Part shown: positions 34,106 through 46,801 of the stretch, piece after piece | How the letters are laid out: the number at the start of each line of letters is the position of its first letter | Numbering within the stretch: the stretch's first letter is position 1 | Source of the DNA: Strongylocentrotus purpuratus | Lineage: Eukaryota; Echinodermata; Echinoidea; Camarodonta; Strongylocentrotidae | DNA length: 64,000 nt | Reading direction: 5' to 3' | NCBI RefSeq assembly: GCF_000002235.5 | Contig: NW_022145526.1 | Span: 2,003,501-2,067,500 of the forward strand | Program-made: the position numbers and the translations under genes | Notes under the pieces: model-generated | The model's input: the letters and a program-made list of their open reading frames with translations, nothing else | Told to the model about the DNA's origin: nothing | Databases searched by the model: none

Positions 34106-35170
34106 GTAAGTATGCATCTTAAACCCATTATAACTTCTTAAAAATTATGTTCATCTTTTTGCATATCTTTTTCTTGTGTTAATTTTTTGTCATGGTTCAA
34201 TGGAAGTTTAATTCCAGGTTATAAGTCATAACTAAGTCAGAAATATATTAATGAACAGAAAGGTTATCAAACTAGGGAATATTGAGTTGGAAAATCCCAC
34301 ATTTCTTTCTTTATTTGTAAACTCAAACAAAAACTTCATCAGTAATGTTAGGCCTTTATCATAATATTGAAAAATGTGATGACTTTTCAGGTCTTTTACT
34401 CATAAATATAATACATGTAATGTTTCGTCGTAAAGTGCATTAGGAAAAGAACTTGTAAAAGCGGTGTCTAAAAGGGTGTTACGAAAGGGATAGAATTATG
34501 AATATCCGATATCTTTCATGTTACTGATTTGTGATTTTTTTTTCGTATTCTTTTTCCGAGTTTCGTTATCAGTCCATTAATATCTAACTTGGATCTAATT
34601 ATGAATATCCGATAGCTTTTAGAAAACTTAGGGCTTTGTCTCTGATTTATCGATTTAATATAGTTTTGTGTATTATTAATAATTATATACCTCACTTAAG
34701 TAATCCAGCAATCTGATTGGTCAAAACTGCATTCATAAACTTGAACTGTTCCCGAAAATTCCAAGTAACCATGGTTAAAACAGTTCTAAAATCCCAATAA
34801 CCATGGTTACCGGGAAAATAGTTCAGTCTCCATGGTTACCCCATAGGTTTACATGTTAAAAAATGGTCTGAGTGATCGAGGATACCGTACGTGTGCGAAG
34901 AATTGGTCGGTAATTTCAATACAATTGAATCTCGATCGATCTTACCGACAATTTTATTTTGCATTGTTGACATGAAGACGAAAATAAACTTCCAAAAACA
35001 AAAAAACAACATCTGCCGATAGATCTTGATCTAAGTTCGTGCCAATATGCATTGCAATAGTAAAAGAAGGGCCCGTTTAATGGAGCAGCGGCGAAGCATC
35101 CACCACGCGAAGCCGTTTTCAATCCATTTTAATGTATATATTAGAGAAAACTGCCATATATGGTGAAACA

Positions 35171-35250
35171 GCGCGCTGGCCGAGCGGTTTAAGGCGCTGA
35201 TTTTAGTAACATCACCTTTAGTACGCAAGAGATCGAATCCCATCTACGAC
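35171..35250 (+). pseudogene. tRNA-Leu(UAG)-like sequence, degenerate
   Basis: CTGGCCGAGCGGTTTAAGGC is a near-exact leucine-tRNA D-arm/A-box, followed by GCTGATTTTAG (TAG at the anticodon position) and a B-box-like GATCGAATCCC. The anticodon and acceptor stems pair poorly, so this is a tRNA pseudogene or SINE head. It is followed by a T-rich tail with ATT repeats. Confidence 0.65.
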
Positions 35251-35308
35251 AATTTTTGTATTATTATTATTATTTTTTTTTTTAGTCTATTTTTTCGGCA
35301 TATAAAAG

Positions 35309-35469
35309 TATTAATGACTGCTTTATTATTCGAGAAATAGTTGTTTTTATACGCTCTCAGGAAGGTTACAATTGGGCTATTGCCCTCGGCACGCCTCGGG
35401 TAATAGCACAATTCTAACCTTCCCTTGAGCGTATAAAAACAACTATTTCTCTCAAAGCAGTCATTAATA
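35309..35469. repeat. 161-bp hairpin element, copy 1
   Basis: TATTAATGACTGCTTT at the left and AAAGCAGTCATTAATA at the right bound two arms of about 78 bp, the inner part being GGCTATTGCCCTCGGC / GCCTCGGGTAATAGC. It abuts the TIR element at 35475 and lies downstream of the tRNA-like sequence, all within the composite insertion. Confidence 0.88.
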
Positions 35470-35474
35470 CTATA

Positions 35475-36308
35475 CACTGTTAGAACGGTGTTTAAAATAT
35501 CACTGTTTAAAAAAACGTTGTTTAAAAAAGTAAACAACGTTGTTCAAAATCGAAAAATCAGTGCTCGATTGGCTTAAACAACTATCTATTACAAAAAAAG
35601 AAGATTTAATTAAACAGAGTTGTTTAAAAAGTCCCGGGGGCGTCGTTGATATTTTCTCGATACGCGATTGCAATTTGCGCACACACATGCGATATGCAAC
35701 GGTACATAATACATGCATGCAAGCATGCAGTGCTAGTGTGCAGTGCAAGTGCAAATGGAGGAACACGGGGCAAGGCGACGACTTGGTTCTTCTCGGCTTC
35801 GCCGATGGGGTTTAGGTGAAGTTATAGAGACAAATAATAATGTTTTCTGTCACTGCCATGAATATGATGAACAAATGTTGAAGTAAATTGCCAACAAGCT
35901 CTGCATGTTACAGTGTATGAATCGTTGTGATTATTGCAGGAGTGGTTCCAGTAGGTCATTTCATAAATTCAAACAACCAGATAATAACCATTAAACAGTT
36001 CTGTTTAAAATTTAAGAACCTCCTTTTAAACAACCCAGTTGTGCAGTAATACTGAATAAACAACAGTTGCTTAGTAATTTAAACATTATTGTTTAAAATC
36101 TAAACAACTTGCTTTAAACAACCGAGTTGTGCAATTTTATTACTAAACAACTGTTGTTTAAAAGGTTTCCTAATTTTTAAACAACTAAGTGTTCAAAATG
36201 TAAACAACCTTAATTTGTTTAATTTTTAAACAACAGTTGAGCGATTCACCGGTTAACTCGGGGTCGTTTAAAATTTTAAACAACTTGTTTAATTTTTTTC
36301 TAACAGTG
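35475..36308. mobile_element. CACTG-ended TIR element, 834 bp, copy 1
   Basis: Starts CACTGTTAGAAC, ends TTTCTAACAGTG, flanked by TA on both sides. Its subterminal DNA is full of GTTGTTTAAA/TTTAAACAAC words in both orientations, as in CACTA-type elements. A short open frame at 35540-35815 has no recognised domain. Confidence 0.8.
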
Positions 36309-36745
36309 TACTGTTGACTAGGTAAACGTTTATGAATGCTTTCCAGCTTACCACGATTGACTGCTTGGTGTTGTAAAAATGCTATCACCTATGCATGATG
36401 ACTTCCAATTATCGTTTTTAAAATTGAACATTTTAATGTTTTTATAAAGTCAATTATTGTATTTTTTATCTTATGTTTTAATCTTACTTTAATAAAATGG
36501 TACTGTAGTCGTGCGGTAACCAAGTATGTTCGGGCACATTGGTAAATATTCATTTGCTTAACATTTGTAAACAAACATGCAAGGTAAAAATAAAGGCTCT
36601 CAAATTGTCTGTAAGGCGTTCAACTTATGATACTCTAATTTCTCCTGAAGAAAGAAAATGAAAAAAATTAGTATAATTTGTATATAAAAGAGTATTCTAA
36701 TATTTATCTTGTTTTTTCTCCTCTATCCGATGGCTTCGTTCATAG

Positions 36746-36748
36746 GTG
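36746..36748 (+). other. Putative microexon 13 (GTG)
   Basis: Class C acceptor, donor GTAAGT. The aligned trinucleotide is GAT in copy 1 and GTA in copy 3. Confidence 0.65.
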
Positions 36749-37501
36749 GTAAGTATGCGTCGTAATCAAATTATATTTTCATATACATTCTTGTCACGTT
36801 TCTGAATATTTGTCCTCTTTTTCACATTCCATGCTTAATCGAAATGTTAAATTCAGGTTAGTCATGAATGTATTTACAAACAAAAAGTTTATCAAACTAG
36901 GGAATGTATAGTTGAAAAACCTAACATTACTTATTTCATTTCTAAACGCCTGTTTAGAGTTGGCACGTACATCTATCTTCTAACAGTTAATACTTATGTA
37001 AAGAACATTTTTAAAAATGATGTTATAGGCCTGTCATGTACTATGACAATACAATAGGTAATGAATGAATAAAGTCTTGATATACGTAACAAGACAATGA
37101 TTGCTGAAGTCATTGAAATGAGAAAAAGTACGATAAAAAGAAAGGACTCAAACGAGACTGTAAAAAGGGAAAGAAACAGCTTTCCTCTAAAATATGAAAT
37201 CGAAAAATTAATTCATTGACACATAAGTTCTTAGTTGCTATTTAATTTAAGAGTAACATTTTATCAGTATAAAGTTAGGCCTCTCACATGATATTTCAAA
37301 ATTAGGTGACATTTTAGATCTTTTTCTCATGAATAATATACATGTAATGTACCGTCGTAAAATGCATTAAGAAAAGAAACCTAAAAGTGCTGTATAATAG
37401 AGCATTAACTTTATTACGATTTTGAACGAAAGACCCTATTTGCAATCTATATGTGTAATGTTCTGTATATCTTCTCTGTTTTACCGCATATTCGTTCCAA
37501 G

Positions 37502-37504
37502 CCG
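37502..37504 (+). other. Putative microexon 14 (CCG)
   Basis: Class D acceptor, donor GTAAGT. Confidence 0.6.
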
Positions 37505-37987
37505 GTAAGTATGCGAATGCGATCGAATTATGAATATCCGATATCTTTCATAATTATTTTGGATTTGTGTCCCCTTTTTTTTCTGAATCTTCCCCGATCT
37601 TGGTTAACAGTCCATCAATAGGCATCTTAGATTAAATTATGAAGATATGATATGTTTCATAAATGTTAGGGATTTTTCGGGTTTTTTTTCTCCATTAATT
37701 TATAAATGTGTATTATCGTAAACTTTTGACTGAGTAAACGTTTATGACTACCACCTATACTTCAATAATTCCAACCATCGGTTTTGAATTTTAACACTTT
37801 AATATTTCATTAAGTCAATTATTGTATTTTTATCTCACGTTTTAATTTTACTTTAATAAAATGGTATTGTAGTCGTGTGGTAACCAAGTATGTTCGCGCA
37901 CAATGGTAAATATTCATTTGCTTAACATTTGTAAACAGACATGCAAGGTAAGAAATAAATGCATTTAAATCGTCTCTAAGGCTTCCA

Positions 37988-38372
37988 CATAATTTGATTT
38001 GATTTGATTTGATTTATTTATTTCTGTTTGATTTTGTTGTTGTTGCATTTTTACAAGTATATAACAAACAAACATTACAAATTTACACATGACAAAAGAA
38101 TATATGTAGAATAAAGTAAGATTGGCTGTAACTAATCGAAAACATCAACAAGGACGGTTGACAAAGTAAGCAAAGCTTGATAGTATGAATACCCTCAAAG
38201 GATACATAATAATACAAATATGGAGGAACAACATATTGGTAAAAAAGGAAAAAGACGGAAAAAAGAAGGAAAAAAAGAAAGAAAAAAGGGATGCACTCCA
38301 ATATTCACAGATTCATGTGGTAGTTAGATTTCATTGTTATATATAAAGAGATATATATATATATATATTTAT
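37988..38372 (-). mobile_element. LINE/SINE 3' fragment, copy 2
   Basis: Same position within the higher-order repeat as 32217-32605, inherited by duplication. Confidence 0.65.
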
Positions 38373-38508
38373 TAAAAAAAGAAGATAAACCCCTAATTTC
38401 TCCTGAAGAAAGAAAATGAAAACAATTAGTATAATGTGTATATAAAAGTGTATTCTAATATTTATCTTGGTTTTTTTCTCCTCTATCCGATGGCTTCTTT
38501 CATACTAG

Positions 38509-38511
38509 GAT
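38509..38511 (+). other. Putative microexon 15 (GAT)
   Basis: Class C variant acceptor (CATACTAG), donor GTAAGT. Confidence 0.6.
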
Positions 38512-39265
38512 GTAAGTATGCATCGTAATCTAATCTTAACTTCATATACATTCTTGACACGTTTTTGAATATTTGTACTCTTATTCATGTTCCATGCTTA
38601 ATTGAAATGTTAAATTCAGGTTAGTCATGAATGTATTTACAAACAAAAAGTTATCAACCTAGGGAATGTAAAGTTGAAAAACCTTACATTTTTTATTTGA
38701 TTTCTAATCGCGTATTTAGAGTGAGCATGTACATTTATCTTCTAATAGTTGATACCTATGTAAGGAATTGCTTTCTAAAATAATGTTATATGACTGTCAT
38801 GTACTTTAATAATACGATTGGTCACGAATGAATATAGTCTTGAAACATGTGACATGTCAATTATTGCTGAAGTCATTAAAATGAAGAAAAAAAATACGAT
38901 GACAAGAAATGACTATCTGTTACACAAGACTGAAAAAAAGGAGAGGAACAGCTTACCTGTTAAATATGAAATGAAAAACGTAATTCATTAACACATAAGT
39001 TCTTAGTTCTACCATTGAATATAAGAGTTATAGTTTATCAGTAAAGTTAGGCCTGTCACATGATAATTCAGAGTACGGTGACATTTTAGATCTTTTTCTC
39101 TTGAATATAATATATGTAATGTAACGTCGTAAAAATCATTAAGGAAAACATGTAAAAGCGCTGTATAAAAGAGCATTATTTACAATTTTGAATGAAAGAC
39201 CCGATTTGCAATCTATATTTGTAATGTTCTGTATCTCCTCACTGCTTCCCCCGATCTCCGTTCCT

Positions 39266-39436
39266 AATAATAATAATAATAAACAATATTTATAAGGCGC
39301 TTAATACTGGTGTCTCTAAGCGCACCATATTCTGACTTAACAATTATTTACCAAAACTTATAATAAACACACAACTTATACATCTGTTCTTTATTCAATA
39401 AATCATGCATATATAATAATAACAAATAAGATAAGA
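39266..39436. mobile_element. SINE-like insertion in the acceptor tract of microexon 16
   Basis: GTTCCT is duplicated on both sides (39260-39265, 39437-39442). The insert starts with (AAT)n and contains AGGCGCTTAATACTGG and TCTCTAAGCGC. It separates the branch-point and pyrimidine region from AG/ACC/GTAAGT. Confidence 0.85.
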
Positions 39437-39444
39437 GTTCCTAG

Positions 39445-39447
39445 ACC
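39445..39447 (+). other. Putative microexon 16 (ACC), acceptor disrupted
   Basis: Donor GTAAGT is intact, but the bases before AG are now the purine-rich AAGATAAGAGTTCCTAG because of the SINE. Probably weak or dead. Confidence 0.45.
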
Positions 39448-40063
39448 GTAAGTATGCGAATTGGATCGAATTATGAATATCCGACATGTTTCCTAATTAT
39501 TTGGGATTTGTGTCCTTTTTTTCTGATTCTTTCCCCGATCTTGGTTACCAGTCAATTAATAGACAATTTCGATTATTTATGAATATCTGATATGTTTCAT
39601 GAATTGTGAGGGTTTTTCGGTTTGTTCGTATTAATTTAGTAAACGTTCATGATTTGTTCCAGCTTACCACGATTGTCTGCTTGGTGTTTTAAAAATGCTA
39701 CCACCTATGCATGATGACTTTCAATTATCAGTTTTAAAATTGAACACTTATATATTTTTATGAGTCAATTATTGTATTTTTGTATTATGTTTTAATCTTA
39801 ATTTATAAACTGGTATTGTAGTTGTTCGGTAAGCATGCATATTCGTACACAATGGTAAATATATGTTTGCTAAACAATTGTAAACATATACATGACAGGT
39901 AAACAAAAATGGTATGAAAATTGTCTGTAAGGCTTCCTCCTGATGATCAACTTCTTCCACTTGAAGAAAAATAAGTTAAAAAGATGAGTTTCATTTCCGT
40001 ATAAAATTGTATTCTAATATCTATATATTTCTGTTTTCTTCTGCCCGTTTTCTCTGTCTATAG

Positions 40064-40066
40064 TAA
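40064..40066 (+). other. Putative microexon 17 (TAA), altered donor
   Basis: Class A acceptor, but the downstream donor is GTTAGT. An overlapping GTAAGT begins at 40063 on the G of the acceptor AG. Confidence 0.45.
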
Positions 40067-41134
40067 GTTAGTATGCATCTTAAACCCATTATAACTTCTT
40101 AAAAATTATGTTCATCTTTTTGCATATCTTTTTCTTGTGTTAATTTTTTGTCATGGTTCAATGGAAGTTTAATTCCAGGTTATAAGTCATATTTAAGTCA
40201 GAAATATATTAATGAACAGAAAGGTTTTCAAACTAGGGAATATTGAGTTGGAAAATCCCACATTTCTTTCTTTATTTGTAAACTCAAACAAAAACTTCAT
40301 CAGTAATGTTAGGCCTTTATCATAATATTGAAAAATGTGATGACTTTTCAGGTCTTTTACTCATAAATATAATACATGTAATGTTTCGTCGTAAAGTGCA
40401 TTAGGAAAAGAACTTGTAAAAGCGGTATGTAAAAGGGTGTTACGAAAGGGATAGAATTATGAATATCCGATATCTTTCATGTTACAGATTTGTGATTTTT
40501 TTTTCGTATTCTTCCTCCGAGTTTCGTTATCAGTCCATTAATATCTAACTTGGATCTAATTATGAATATCCGATAGCTTTTAGAAAACTTAGGGCTTTGT
40601 CTCTGATTTATCGATTTAATATAGTTTTGTGTATTATTGATAATTATATACCTCACTTAAGTAATCCAGCAATCTGATTGGTCAAAACTGCATTCATAAA
40701 CTTGAACTGTTCCCGAAAATTCCCAGTAACCATGGTTAAAACAGTTCTAAAATCCCAATAACCATGGTTACCGGGAAAATAGTTCAGTCTCCATGGTTAC
40801 CCCATAGGTTTACATGTTAAAAAATGGTCTGAGCGATCGAGGATACCGTACGTGTGCGAAGAATTGGTCTTTAATTTCAATACAATTGAATCTCGATCGA
40901 TCTTACCGACAATTTTATTTTGCATTGTTGACATGAAGACGAAAATAAACTTCCAAAAAAAAAAAAAAAAAAACATCTGCCGATAGATCTTGATCTAAGT
41001 TCGTGCCAATATGCATTACAAAAGTAAAAGAAGGGCCCGTTTAATGGAGCAGCGGCGAAGCATCCACCACGCGAAGCCGTTTTCAATCCATTTTAATGTA
41101 TATATTAGAGAAAACTGCCATATATGGTGAAAAA

Positions 41135-41214
41135 GCGCGCTGGCCGAGCGGTTTAAGGCGCTGATTTTAGTTACATCACCTTCAGTACGCAAGAGATCGA
41201 ATCCCATCTACGAC
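41135..41214 (+). pseudogene. tRNA-Leu-like sequence, copy 2
   Basis: Duplicate of 35171-35250 with a few changes (GTTACATCACCTTCAG). Confidence 0.65.
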
Positions 41215-41272
41215 AATTTTTTTATTATTATTATTATTTTTTTTTTTAGTCTATTTTTTCGGCATATAAAAG

Positions 41273-41433
41273 TATTAATGACTGCTTTATTATTCGAGAA
41301 ATAGTTGTTTTTATACGCTCTCAGGAAGGTTACAATTGGGCTATTGCCCTCGGCACGCCTCGGGTAATAGCACAATTCTAACCTTCCATTGAGCGTATAA
41401 AAACAACTATTTCTCTCAAAGCAGTCATTAATA
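41273..41433. repeat. 161-bp hairpin element, copy 2
   Basis: Near-identical to 35309-35469. Confidence 0.88.
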
Positions 41434-41438
41434 CTATA

Positions 41439-42272
41439 CACTGTTAGAACGGTGTTTAAAATATCACTGTTTAAAAGAACGTTGTTTAAAAAAGTAAACA
41501 ACGTTGTTCAAAATCGAAAAATCAGTGCTCGATTGGCTTAAACAACTATCTATTACAAAAAAAGAAGATTTAATTAAACAGAGTTGTTTAAAAAGTCCCG
41601 GGGGCGTCGTTGATATTTTCTCGATACGCGATTGCAATTTGCGCACACACATGCGATATGCAACGGTACATAATACATGCATGCAAGCATGCAGTGCTAG
41701 TGTGCAGTGCAAGTGCAAATGAAGGAACACGGGGCAAGGCGATGACTTGGTTCTTCTCGGCTTCGCCGATGGGGTTTAGGTGAAGTTATAGAGACAAATA
41801 ATAATGTTTTCTGTCACTGCCATGAATATGATGAACAAATGTTGAAGTAAATTGGCAACAAGCTCTGCATGTTACAGTGTATGAATCGTTGTGATTATTG
41901 CAGGAGTGGTTCCAGTAGGTCATTTCATAAATTCAAACAACCAGATAATAACCATTAAACAGTTCTGTTTAAAATTTAAGCAACTCCTTTTAAACAACCC
42001 AGTTGTGCAGTAATACTGAATAAACAACAGTTGCTTAGTAATTTAAACATTATTGTTTAAAATCTAAACAACTTGCTTTAAACAACCGAGTTGTGCAATT
42101 TTATTACTAAACAACTGTTGTTTAAAAGGTTTCCTAATTTTTAAACAACTAAGAGTTCAAAATGTAAACAACCTTAATTTGTTTAATTTTTAAACAACAG
42201 TTGAGCGATTCACCGGTTAACTCAGGGTTGTTTAAAATTTTAAACAACTTGTTTAATTTTTTTCTAACAGTG
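41439..42272. mobile_element. CACTG-ended TIR element, copy 2
   Basis: 834 bp, same ends and TA flanks as 35475-36308; duplicated with the 5.96-kb unit, not by a new insertion. Confidence 0.8.
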
Positions 42273-42709
42273 TACTGTTGACTAGGTAAACGTTTATAAA
42301 TGCTTTCCAGCTAACCACGATTGACTGCTTGGTGTTGTAAAAATGCTATCACCTATGCATGATGACTTCCAATTATCGTTTTTAAAATTGAACATTTTAA
42401 TGTTTTTATAAAGTCAATTATTGTATTTTTTATCTTATGTTTTAATCTTACTTTAATAAAATGGTACTGTAGTCGTGCGGTAACCAAGTATGTTCGCGCA
42501 CAATGGTAAATATTCATTTGCTTAACATTTGTAAACAAACATGCAAGGTAAAAATAAAGGCTTTCAAATTATCTGTAAGGCGTTCAACTTATGATACTCT
42601 AATTTCTCCTGAAGAAAGAAAATGAAAAAAATTAGTATAATTTGTATATAAAAGAGTATTCTAATATTTATCTTGTTTTTTCTCCTCTATCCGATGGCTT
42701 CGTTCATAG

Positions 42710-42712
42710 GTA
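42710..42712 (+). other. Putative microexon 18 (GTA)
   Basis: Class C acceptor, donor GTAAGT. Confidence 0.6.
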
Positions 42713-43465
42713 GTAAGTATGCATCGTAATCAAATTATATTTTCATATACATTCTTGTCACGTTTCTGAATATTTGTCCTCTTTTTCACATTCCATGCTT
42801 AATTGAAATGTTAAATTCAGGTTAGTCATGAATGTATTTACAAACAAAAAGTTTATCAAACTAGGGAATGTATAGTTGAAAAACCTAACATTACTTATTT
42901 CATTTCTAAACGCCTGTTTAGAGTTGGCACGTACATCTATCTTCTAATAGTTAATACTTATGTAAAGAACATTTTTTTAAATGATGTTATAGGCCTGTCA
43001 TGTACTATGACAATATAATAGGTAATGAATGAATAAAGTCTTGATATACGTAACAAGACAATGATTGCTGAAGTCATTGAAATGAGAAAAAGTACGATAA
43101 AAAGAAAGGACTCAAACGAGACTGTAAAAAGGGAAAGAAACAGCTTTCCTCTAAAATATGAAATCGAAAAATTAATTCATTGACACATAAGTTCTTAGTT
43201 GCTATTTAATTTAAGAGTAACATTTTATCAGTATAAAGTTAGGCCTCTCACATGATATTTCAGAATTAGGTGACATTTTAGATCTTTTTCTCATGAATAA
43301 TATACATGTAATGTACCGTCGTAAAATGCATTAAGAAAAGAAACCTAAAAGTGCTGTATAATAGAGCATTAACTTTATAACGATTTTGAACGAAAGACCC
43401 TATTTGCAATCTATATGTGTAATGTTCTGTATATCTTCTCTGTTTTACCGCATATTCGTTCCAAG

Positions 43466-43468
43466 CTG
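43466..43468 (+). other. Putative microexon 19 (CTG)
   Basis: Class D acceptor, donor GTAAGT. Differs from CCG in copies 1 and 2 by one base. Confidence 0.6.
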
Positions 43469-43957
43469 GTAAGTATGCGAATGCGATCGAATTATGAATA
43501 TCCGATATCTTTCATAATTATTTTGGATTTGTGTCCCCTTTTTTTCTGAATCTTCCCCGATCTTGGTTAACAGTCCATCAATAGGCATCTTAGATTAATT
43601 TATGAATATATGATATGTTTCATAAATGTTAGGGATTTTTTGGTTTTTTTTTTCTCCATTAATTTATAAATGTGTATTATCGTAAACTTTTGACTGAGTA
43701 AACGTTTATGACTTCTACCTATACTTCAATAATTCCAACCATCGGTTTTGAATTTTAACACTTTAATATTTCATTAAGTCAATTATTGTATTTTTATCTT
43801 ACGTTTTAATTTTACTTTAATAAAATGGTATTGTAGTCGTGTGGTAACCAAGTATGTTCGCGCACAATGGTAAATATTCATTTGCTTAACATTTGTAAAC
43901 AGACATGCAAGGTAAGAAATAAACGCATTTAAATCGTCTCTAAGGCTCCCACATAAT

Positions 43958-44343
43958 TTGATTTGATTTGATTTGATTTATTTATTTCTGTTTGATTTTG
44001 TTGTTGTTGCATTTTTACAAGTATATAACAAACAAACATTACAAATTTACACATGACAAAAGAATATATGTAGAATAAAGTAAGATTGGCTGTAACTAAT
44101 CGAAAACATCAACAAGGGCGGTTGACAAAGTAAGCAAAGCTTGATAGTATGAATACCCTCAAAGGATACATAATAATACAAATATGGAGGAACAACATAT
44201 TGGTAAAAGAGGAAAAAGACGGAAAAAAGAAGGAAAAAAAAAAGAAAAAAGGGTTGCCCTCCAATATTCACAGATTCATGTGGTAGTTGGATTTCATTGT
44301 TATATATAAAGATATATATATATATATATATATTTATTAAAAA
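43958..44343 (-). mobile_element. LINE/SINE 3' fragment, copy 3
   Basis: As 32217-32605; ends in a longer (TA)n. Confidence 0.65.
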
Positions 44344-44473
44344 AAGAAGATAAACCCCTAATTTCTCCTGAAGAAAGAAAATGAAAACAATTAGTATAAT
44401 GTGTATATAAAAGTGTATTCTAATATTTATCTTGGTTTTTTTCTCCTCTATCCGATGGCTTCTTTCATACTAG

Positions 44474-44476
44474 GAT
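44474..44476 (+). other. Putative microexon 20 (GAT)
   Basis: Class C variant acceptor, donor GTAAGT. Confidence 0.6.
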
Positions 44477-45227
44477 GTAAGTATGCATCGTAATCTAATC
44501 TTAACTTCATATACATTCTTGACACGTTTTTGAATATTTGTACTCTTATTCATGTTCCATGCTTAATTGAAATGTTAAATTCAGGTTAGTCATGAATGTA
44601 TTTACAAACAAAAAGTTATCAACCTAGCGAATGTAAAGTTGAAAAACCTTACATTTTTTATTTGATTTCTAATCGCGTATTTAGAGTGAGCATGTACATT
44701 TATCTTCTAATAGTTGATACCTATGTAAGGAATTGCTTTCTAAAATAATGTTATATGACTGTCATGTACTTTAATAATACGATTGGTCACGAATGAATAT
44801 AGTCTTGAAACATGTGACATGTCAATTATTACTGAAGTCATTAAAATGAAAAAAAAATACGATGACAAGAAATGACTAACTGTTACACAAGACTGAAAAA
44901 AGGAGAGGAACAGCTTACCTGTAAAATATGAAATGAAAAACGTAATTCATTAACACATAAGTTCTTAGTTCTGCCATTGAATATAAGAGTTATAGTTTAT
45001 CAGTAAAGTTAGGCCTGTCACATGATAATTCAGAGTACGGTGACATTTTAGATCTTTTTCTCTTGAATATAATATATGTAATGTAACGTCGTAAAAATCA
45101 TTAAGGAAAAAATGTAAAAGCGCTGTATAATAGAGCATTATTTACAATTTTGAATGAAAGACCCGATTTGCAATCTATATTTGTAATGTTCTGTATCTCC
45201 TCACTGCTTCCCCCGATCTCCGTTCCT

Positions 45228-45402
45228 AATAATAATAATAATAAACAATATTTATAAGGCGCTTATTAAATACTGGTGTCTCTAAGCGCACCATATTCTG
45301 ACTTAACAATTATTTACCAAAACTTATAATAAACACACAACTTATACATCTGTTCTTTATTCAATAAATCATGCATATATAATAATAACAAATAAGATAA
45401 GA
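45228..45402. mobile_element. SINE-like insertion in the acceptor tract of microexon 21
   Basis: Same insertion and same GTTCCT duplication as 39266-39436, copied with the higher-order repeat. Confidence 0.85.
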
Positions 45403-45410
45403 GTTCCTAG

Positions 45411-45413
45411 ACC
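45411..45413 (+). other. Putative microexon 21 (ACC), acceptor disrupted
   Basis: As microexon 16: donor GTAAGT intact, pyrimidine tract displaced by the SINE. Confidence 0.45.
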
Positions 45414-46028
45414 GTAAGTATGCGAATTGGATCGAATTATGAATATCCGACATGTTTCCTAATTATTTGGGATTTGTGTCCTTTTTTTCTGATTCTTTCC
45501 CCGATCTTGGTTACCAGTCGATTAATAGACAATTTAGATTATTTATGAATATCTGATATGTTTCATGAATTGTGAGGGTTTTTCGGTTTGTTCGTATTAA
45601 TTTAGTTAACGTTCATGATTTGTTCCAGCTTACCACGATTGACTGCTTGGTGTTTTAAAAATGCTACCACCTATGCATGATGACTTTCAATTATCGGTTT
45701 TAAAATTGAACACTTATATATTTTTATGAGTCAATTATTGTATTTTTATATTATGTTTTAATCTTACTTTCATAAACTGGTATTGTAGTCGTTCGGTAAG
45801 CATGCATAATCGTACACAATGGTAAATATATGTTTGCTAAACAATTGTAAACATACATGACAGGTAAACAAAAATGATATGAAAATTGTTTGTAAGGCTT
45901 CTTCCTGATGATCAACTTCTTCCACTTGAAGAAAAATAAGTTAAAAAGATGAGTTTCATTTCCGTATAAAAGTGTATTCTAATATCTATATCTTTCTGTT
46001 TTATTCTGCCCGTTTTCCCTGTCTTTAG

Positions 46029-46031
46029 TAC
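46029..46031 (+). other. Putative microexon 22 (TAC)
   Basis: Class A acceptor CCCTGTCTTTAG, donor GTAAGT. Confidence 0.6.
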
Positions 46032-46485
46032 GTAAGTATGCATCTTTAACTTCTTAAAAATTATGTTCATCTTTTGGCATACCTTTTTTCTTGCGTTCAT
46101 TTTGTGTCATGGCTTATTGAAAGGTCAAATCCAGGTTATAAGTCGTAAATGAATCAGAAAAATATTAAAAAACAGAAAGGCTATCAAATTAGGTAATGTA
46201 GAGTTGTAAAAATCCCATATTTCTTTCTTTATTTGTAAACTCAAACAAAAATTTCATCAGTAATGTAAGGCTTTTATCATAATATTGAAAAATCAGGTGA
46301 CTTTTCAGTTCTTTTACCCATGAATGTAAACGTTTCGTCGTAAAGTGCATTAGGAAAAGGGCTTGTGAAAGCGGTGTGTAAAAGAGCATTATCATTATTC
46401 AGGGTTTTGACAAAAGTGCCCTTTTGCACTGTATATTTGTAATTTTCTTTATCTCTTTTCTGCTTCCCCTGATCTTCGTTCCTAG

Positions 46486-46488
46486 GCC
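46486..46488 (+). other. Putative microexon 23 (GCC)
   Basis: Class B acceptor, donor GTAAGC. Confidence 0.6.
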
Positions 46489-46801
46489 GTAAGCATACGA
46501 AAGGGATCGAATTATGAATATCCGATATCTTTTAGAAAACTTATTCTTTTTTGAATTTAAGATTTGTTTTTCTCCCTCGGTAAGCATGCACATTTGTGCA
46601 CAATGGTAAATCTACGTTTGATAAACAATTGTAAACATACATGACCGGTTAAAAACAAATGGCATAAAAATTGTCTGTAAGGCTTCCTCCTGATTCCACT
46701 TGAAGAACAAATAAATTAAAAAGATGAGTTTCATTTCCGTATAAAAGTGTATTCTAATATCTATATCTTTCTGTTATTCTGCCCGTTTTCCCTGTCTTTA
46801 G

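Larger units (their letters stand above)
30720..36690 (+). repeat. Higher-order repeat copy 1 (about 5.96-kb unit)
   Basis: Contains microexons 8-12 (classes C, D, C, B, A), a LINE tail and a composite insertion (34.68-36.31 kb). It aligns along its length with copy 2; from about 34.1 kb on the two are almost identical. Confidence 0.85.
36690..42654 (+). repeat. Higher-order repeat copy 2
   Basis: Microexons 13-17, LINE tail, SINE and composite insertion in the same order as copy 1. The period to copy 3 is 5,964 bp (microexon 13 at 36746 versus 18 at 42710). Confidence 0.88.
42655..46150 (+). repeat. Higher-order repeat copy 3 (partial)
   Basis: Microexons 18-22 with LINE tail and SINE. It lacks the composite insertion and passes into the simpler A/B dimer array. 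Confidence 0.8.

Noticed and set aside
35540..35815. 91-codon frame (MFKIEKSVLDWLKQ...), also at 41504
   Set aside because: Lies in the CACTG-ended element; the second copy is a segmental duplicate and is cut short, and no domain is recognisable.
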